Of a stretch of DNA of 17,297 bases, positions 14,101 through 17,297 are shown piece by piece. The notes beneath the pieces were generated by a model. It did not search any database and was not told where the DNA came from. It was given only the letters and a program-made list of their open reading frames with translations. The position numbers and the translations under genes were made by a program. Within the stretch, counting starts at the first letter, position 1, and each line of letters starts with the position of its first letter. This DNA comes from DATFDN01 sp049591635 (GTDB lineage: Bacteria; Pseudomonadota; Alphaproteobacteria; Acetobacterales; Acetobacteraceae): the NCBI GenBank assembly GCA_049591635.1, contig JBAWFF010000059.1:1-17297 (forward strand), given 5' to 3'.

Positions 14101-15126
14101 CTAATTCGAGCAGATGGGATTTTCCTGCTCCGGGGTGACGATGACGTCCGATCGCGTCATGGGCGCGCGGAGTTGCTTCTGGTCAATGAGGAGCCGCGAC
14201 CAGGTATCGATCGTCCTGGTGGTGATCTCGGGGCCAAAGCCTGGAAGAATGCGCTTCACCATCGCCTTGTACTCGGCATCCGAAAGTTCGGATACCTTCG
14301 CGTACCGCCGCATGATCGCGACAACGGCGTCGAGGTTTTCCGGTTTGCTGTACCAGCAGTAGGAGTCTCGCATCGCCTTCACGAAGCGCGATACGACCTC
14401 GGGCTTGTTCTTGATCGTGGCCGTCGACGCCCACCATCCGTTGTAGCCGAGATCATGAAGCGCCTTGGGACCCTGATTCTGAGCGAGGTCCAGGACGACC
14501 GTGCCTTCGTGCGTGGCCGCCACGATCGACGGGAGGGGCTCGACGCTCAGATAGGTGTCGATGGTGCCGCGCTGCAGGGCGGGGCGTGCCGTGCTGGGAA
14601 GTCCGACGGCCAGGTACGTGACATCGTCCGCCTTGAACCCCGCATCGGTCAGGAGCATCTTCTCGATGTATTGCACGGAAACGCCGAGGGCGAGGACGCC
14701 CCAGTTCTTTCCGGTCAGATCCTTGATGACCGCGGGATAGCCTTCCGCCAAATGCGGCAGGGGCAAGCCTTTGCGGGCGATCAACGCGAATGGCATCCTC
14801 ACCGTCGAACCGGCGACGCCCCTGATCGGCAAGCCCTGTTCGACGGCCACCAGGAGGTTGTCCCAGGAGTTGTTGACGAAGGTGACACTGCCGCTCGCGA
14901 CGGCCGCGGTCATCGCGGGTCCGGTCGAGATCGGAATAAGCTCGACCGACAAGCCATCCTTCTCGAAGATCTTCTGGTCGTGCGCGACAAGCGCGGGCAG
15001 CGAGATGAGCGCGCCGGGATAGTAGCCCACGCTCGCTTCGAGCTTGGTCCGCGCGTCAGCGGTCGTCGGCACGGCCGTCAATGAAAGGCCCAGGGCCAGT
15101 ATACTGGTTACGATCCATTCGCGCAT
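14101..15126 (-). CDS. Periplasmic substrate-binding protein, NitT/TauT-type ABC importer
   Basis: A 341-residue exported binding protein of the NMT1/TauA/SsuA group. The signal peptide is MREW plus a hydrophobic stretch to about 22, with likely cleavage after TADA (23-26 region). The mature part begins KLEASVGYYPGALISLPALV and includes QKIFEKDGLSVELIPISTGP, the family's first lobe, followed by AAVASGSVTFVNNSWDNLLVAVEQG, which resembles the usual segment that lines the ligand cleft. No lipobox is seen, so it is soluble in the periplasm. The ATG at 15126 has AAGGAGG at about 11 bases. It lies 23 bases after the CoA transferase stop. The ligand is unknown; the neighbouring genes argue for an organic acid or sulfonate. 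Confidence 0.9.
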   Translation of the reverse strand: MREWIVTSILALGLSLTAVPTTADARTKLEASVGYYPGALISLPALVAHDQKIFEKDGLSVELIPISTGPAMTAAVASGSVTFVNNSWDNLLVAVEQGLPIRGVAGSTVRMPFALIARKGLPLPHLAEGYPAVIKDLTGKNWGVLALGVSVQYIEKMLLTDAGFKADDVTYLAVGLPSTARPALQRGTIDTYLSVEPLPSIVAATHEGTVVLDLAQNQGPKALHDLGYNGWWASTATIKNKPEVVSRFVKAMRDSYCWYSKPENLDAVVAIMRRYAKVSELSDAEYKAMVKRILPGFGPEITTRTIDTWSRLLIDQKQLRAPMTRSDVIVTPEQENPICSN

Positions 15127-15149
15127 TCGCTTCGCTCCCTCCTTGCTGA

Positions 15150-16355
15150 TCACCAGACCCCATCCTCGTGAAGGGCGCGACGCCGCGACGCGTCGTAGCC
15201 GAGTTCGGCCAGCACGGCCTCGTTGTCGGCGCCCAGAATGGGTGGTGCTCGTTCCGGTCCAACCGCGCGTCCGTTCAGCCTGAAGCCGGCGGTCGGAACG
15301 GATGCGTCGCGGTCCAGGCCCGGAAGCGCGACACGGCGGAACAATTCGCGGGCGGACACGTGCGCCTCGTCCAGCACCTCGTCGACCGAACGGACCGCTC
15401 CGGCGGCGACACCGGCAGCGGCCAGCATCTCTTCCCATTCGACCGCCGGGCGCCTGGCCAGGCACGCGCCGATGATATCGCGGAGGGCGTCCTGGTTCCG
15501 CTTGCGGGCCGCCGGCTCCCGGAAGCGGGGATCGGCGACGAGATCGGGCCGATCGAGCACTCGGCACAGCGCCGCGAACTGCTCCTCGGTGTTCGCGACG
15601 ACCGTCAAGGGCGAGGTGAGTGTCGGAAAGAGCCCGGACGACGGCGCGCCGCTGGCGGCGGCATTGCCGATCGGCGCGGCGGGGACCCCTCCGTTGACAT
15701 GAGACGAAATGATCGACCCCATCGAGGCGATCGCGCAGTCGAGCATGGCCACGTCGATCAATTGGGGCTGTCCGGTGCGGTCGCGCTCGCGCAGGGCGGC
15801 CAAGATGGCCACCGTCGCCGAGAGGCCGGTCAGATAGTCGACCAGCGGGGGGCCGGTGCGGCTCGGCGCCGTCTCCGGCGTTCCGGTCACCGACATGATC
15901 CCGGACACGGCCTGGACGATGTGGTCGTAGGCGGCGCGCGCCGACATGGGGCCGTCCTGGCCAAAGCCCGAGATCGAGCAGTAGACGATCCGAGGATTGA
16001 TAGCCTTGATATCCTGAAAGCCAACGCCGAGTCGGGCGGCGGTGCCGGGACGCCAGTTCTCGATCATGACATCGGCTCGGGAAGCGATTTCCCTCGCGAT
16101 CCCGACGCCTCGCGCATCCTTGAGGTTCAGCGCCACCGATCGCTTTCCCGCGTTGCAGGACAGAAAACCGCTGCCCATGCCGGCGGCGCCCAGCGTCCCG
16201 TCCCCGCCTTGGCCGCGCATCCAATCGCCTCGGGACGGACGCTCGATCTTGATCGTCTCCGCGCCCAAGAGCGTGAGGATGTACGAGCAATACGGGCCGG
16301 CGATCACGCTCGCGCATTCGAGCACACGGACGCCGGCAAGCGGTAACGACCTCAA
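15150..16355 (-). CDS. Class III (CaiB/BaiF, formyl-CoA transferase-like) CoA transferase
   Basis: A 401-residue enzyme that moves CoA from a donor thioester to a carboxylic acid, activating it for catabolism. The N-terminus LPLAGVRVLECASVIAGPY, the segment GAETIKIERP, GKRSVALNLKD, then NWRPGT and YCSISGFGQDGP are hallmark CaiB/BaiF stretches. The likely catalytic aspartate is Asp173 in VDYLTGL. The start is a TTG at 16355: no ATG fits the family start, GGGAGA lies 8 bases upstream, and the product then begins where relatives begin. It is the first gene of an operon with the ABC importer and diverges from a MarR gene. The acid is unidentified; an importer beside a CoA transferase suggests that the imported compound is the CoA acceptor. 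Confidence 0.93.
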   Translation of the reverse strand: MRSLPLAGVRVLECASVIAGPYCSYILTLLGAETIKIERPSRGDWMRGQGGDGTLGAAGMGSGFLSCNAGKRSVALNLKDARGVGIAREIASRADVMIENWRPGTAARLGVGFQDIKAINPRIVYCSISGFGQDGPMSARAAYDHIVQAVSGIMSVTGTPETAPSRTGPPLVDYLTGLSATVAILAALRERDRTGQPQLIDVAMLDCAIASMGSIISSHVNGGVPAAPIGNAAASGAPSSGLFPTLTSPLTVVANTEEQFAALCRVLDRPDLVADPRFREPAARKRNQDALRDIIGACLARRPAVEWEEMLAAAGVAAGAVRSVDEVLDEAHVSARELFRRVALPGLDRDASVPTAGFRLNGRAVGPERAPPILGADNEAVLAELGYDASRRRALHEDGVW

Positions 16356-16394
16356 GCGCGGCTTCTCCCGTGTACCGAGATAGGTGTGATCACC

Positions 16395-16404
16395 ACCATA
16401 TGGT
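16395..16404. promoter_or_regulatory. Perfect 10-bp palindrome over the -10 element, candidate MarR operator half
   Basis: ACCATATGGT covers the -10 hexamer of the leftward promoter. A second perfect palindrome, GTGATCAC (16386-16393), lies at the predicted transcript start. MarR proteins typically bind symmetric sites over promoters like this, usually 16-20 bases long, so either may be part of a larger site. Confidence 0.4.
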
Positions 16405-16423
16405 TTGAGCCCACCACGGTCAA
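16395..16423 (-). promoter_or_regulatory. Sigma70-type promoter of the CoA-transferase/ABC operon
   Basis: On the minus strand, TTGACC (16423-16418, 5 of 6) and TATGGT (16400-16395, 4 of 6) are separated by exactly 17 bases. Transcription would begin near 16388, giving a 30-base leader that contains GGGAGA before the TTG start at 16355. It is the best-formed promoter in the window. Confidence 0.65.
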
Positions 16424-16439
16424 GTGCTACCTCTTGAAC
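16418..16439. promoter_or_regulatory. Inverted repeat over the -35 element and marR start, candidate operator
   Basis: GGTCAAG, 8 bases, CTTGAAC: 7-bp arms with one mismatch (perfect TCAAG/CTTGA core, 18 bases long). It covers the -35 hexamer of the leftward promoter and ends at the base before the marR ATG at 16440. Binding would repress the operon and the regulator's own start together. Confidence 0.45.
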
Positions 16440-16928
16440 ATGCGCGAGCCGAAGTCAGTCGCCGACCTGGTGTCGTACCGCCTTCTCCGACTATCCAATA
16501 CGCTCGGTCTGTACAGTGGCCGCCGCTACCGCCAGCAGTTCGACGTGACGCTTCCTGAATGGCGCGTCCTCTCCATCATCGCGTTGCATGACACGACGAC
16601 CGCTCGCGATATCAGTCGCATCCTGGCGATGGACAAAGGATGGGTCGGTCTCTCGGTCGAGAAATTGCGGCGGCGCGGCTTTCTCGTCAGCTCGTCGGAC
16701 GAGCGGGACACGCGCAAGAACCTTCTCAGCCTGACCGAGGAAGGCAGGAAGGCGCACGACACGATCATGGCCATTGCCCGGTGGCGGCAACGGCGACTTC
16801 TGGCGGCTCTTCCGAGGGGCACCACCGATACACTGATCGCAAGCCTCGATCGGCTTCAGGCCGAGGCCGACCGAATGTTGGAAGAGCTAGACGCTTCGCT
16901 CATTCAGGCGTCTTCCTCCTCAAGGTAG
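16440..16928 (+). CDS. MarR-family transcriptional regulator
   Basis: A 162-residue dimeric winged-helix regulator, normally a repressor released by a small, often aromatic or carboxylated ligand. The recognition helix region TARDISRILAMDKGWVGLSVEKL (split here as TARDISRILAM and DKGWVGLSVEKL) and the wing DERDTRKNLLSLTEEG (87-102) match the family. The ATG at 16440 gives a typical length; an upstream in-frame GTG at 16386 would add 18 residues over the predicted promoter and operator. No clear ribosome site precedes 16440. It is divergent from the CoA-transferase/ABC operon and most likely controls it. Its last 9 bases overlap the convergent gene to the right. Confidence 0.9.
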   Translation: MREPKSVADLVSYRLLRLSNTLGLYSGRRYRQQFDVTLPEWRVLSIIALHDTTTARDISRILAMDKGWVGLSVEKLRRRGFLVSSSDERDTRKNLLSLTEEGRKAHDTIMAIARWRQRRLLAALPRGTTDTLIASLDRLQAEADRMLEELDASLIQASSSSR

Positions 16929-17297
16929 CGGCGCCGGCAGCAACAACATCGTCGTGAATCCCGGCACCAGCGGGGTCAGCCAGCGGCGTGCTCGGCCGCG
17001 ACCGAAAGACTGCGCCTTGCCTGCCGTCGCGAGTGAATCGAGCGCCCGCTGCACGGTGCGCTGGCTGGCGCCGAGGGCGAGCGCGAGGGCGGAGCTCGAC
17101 CACGATTCGCCGTCGGCGAGGAAGGCGAGCACCGCCGCGTGCGGCTCCTCGACAGGGCGCGCGAGCACGACGACCTCGGCTGCACGGCGCGGCACCAGCG
17201 TGAAGCCGCGCGTCGTCGCGCTTACGTCGGCCAGCGTCTGAAGTGCGACGCGAAGCCGCCCGATCTCGACCCGCAACCGCGCGCGATGGGAGTCATC
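16920..17297 (-). CDS. Winged-helix transcriptional regulator, C-terminal part, cut by window edge
   Basis: The frame is open from the right edge to a TGA at 16920-16922, giving 125 residues with no start in view. Two DNA-binding-like parts are visible. The first, VEIGRLRVAL with TTRGFTLVP, resembles the second half of an OmpR-type winged helix. The second, HAAVLAFLADGESWSSSALA, ASQRTVQRALDSLATAGKA and a GRGRARRW wing, resembles a MarR/ArsR-like winged helix. The C-terminus TTMLLLPAPLP is hydrophobic. I do not recognise a named family. The gene overlaps the MarR gene end by 9 bases and converges with it, so it belongs to a separate unit. Confidence 0.7.
   Translation of the reverse strand, partial: DDSHRARLRVEIGRLRVALQTLADVSATTRGFTLVPRRAAEVVVLARPVEEPHAAVLAFLADGESWSSSALALALGASQRTVQRALDSLATAGKAQSFGRGRARRWLTPLVPGFTTMLLLPAPLP

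Noticed and set aside
15168..16346. 392-residue open frame on the plus strand
   Set aside because: Antisense to the CoA transferase gene, whose motifs are unambiguous.

Overview
The window is a GC-rich, densely coded stretch of a bacterial chromosome or large replicon. The codon style, the chemotaxis pair, a PEP-CTERM exported esterase and the mix of catabolic genes suggest an alphaproteobacterium, most likely a sphingomonad. That assignment is inference; there is no rRNA or other marker here. No gene-free stretch exceeds about 220 bases, and I saw no tRNA, rRNA, IS element or CRISPR array.

Left part (1-5919). The end of cheB (receptor methylesterase) overlaps cheR (receptor methyltransferase). 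The first 63 bases of the window are an exact copy of bases 541-603, in the same reading frame, so the CheB catalytic domain may be tandemly duplicated across the window edge. Next come a small SnoaL/NTF2-like protein, a convergent five-repeat beta-propeller protein, and a two-gene EmrAB-type drug efflux operon with a plausible promoter.

Middle part (6034-9967). A secreted GDSL esterase with a C-terminal PEP-CTERM sorting signal ends at a large GC-rich inverted repeat, which it shares with a convergent XRE/MmyB-type regulator. That regulator diverges from an NAD(P)-dependent SDR/epimerase gene across an AT-rich spacer containing a palindrome. A PdxI/YdbC-like aldo/keto reductase gene converges on the SDR gene. 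The block looks like a small redox cassette. It abuts a 49-codon remnant of a zinc-type alcohol dehydrogenase (about 10006-10152), which suggests a recombination junction just upstream of 10006.

Right part (10149-16928). A mercuric-reductase-like FAD oxidoreductase and a TauD/TfdA dioxygenase form a rightward operon. Convergent to it is a four-gene leftward operon: class III CoA transferase, NitT/TauT-type periplasmic binding protein, ATPase and permease. A divergent MarR regulator lies beside it, and the spacer holds a well-formed promoter overlapped by palindromes. Together these read as an uptake and activation locus for an unidentified organic acid or sulfonate: import by ABC transporter, CoA-thioester formation, and oxidation by a 2-oxoglutarate dioxygenase. 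This is the best candidate for an undescribed system in the window. The right edge cuts a gene for a winged-helix regulator.
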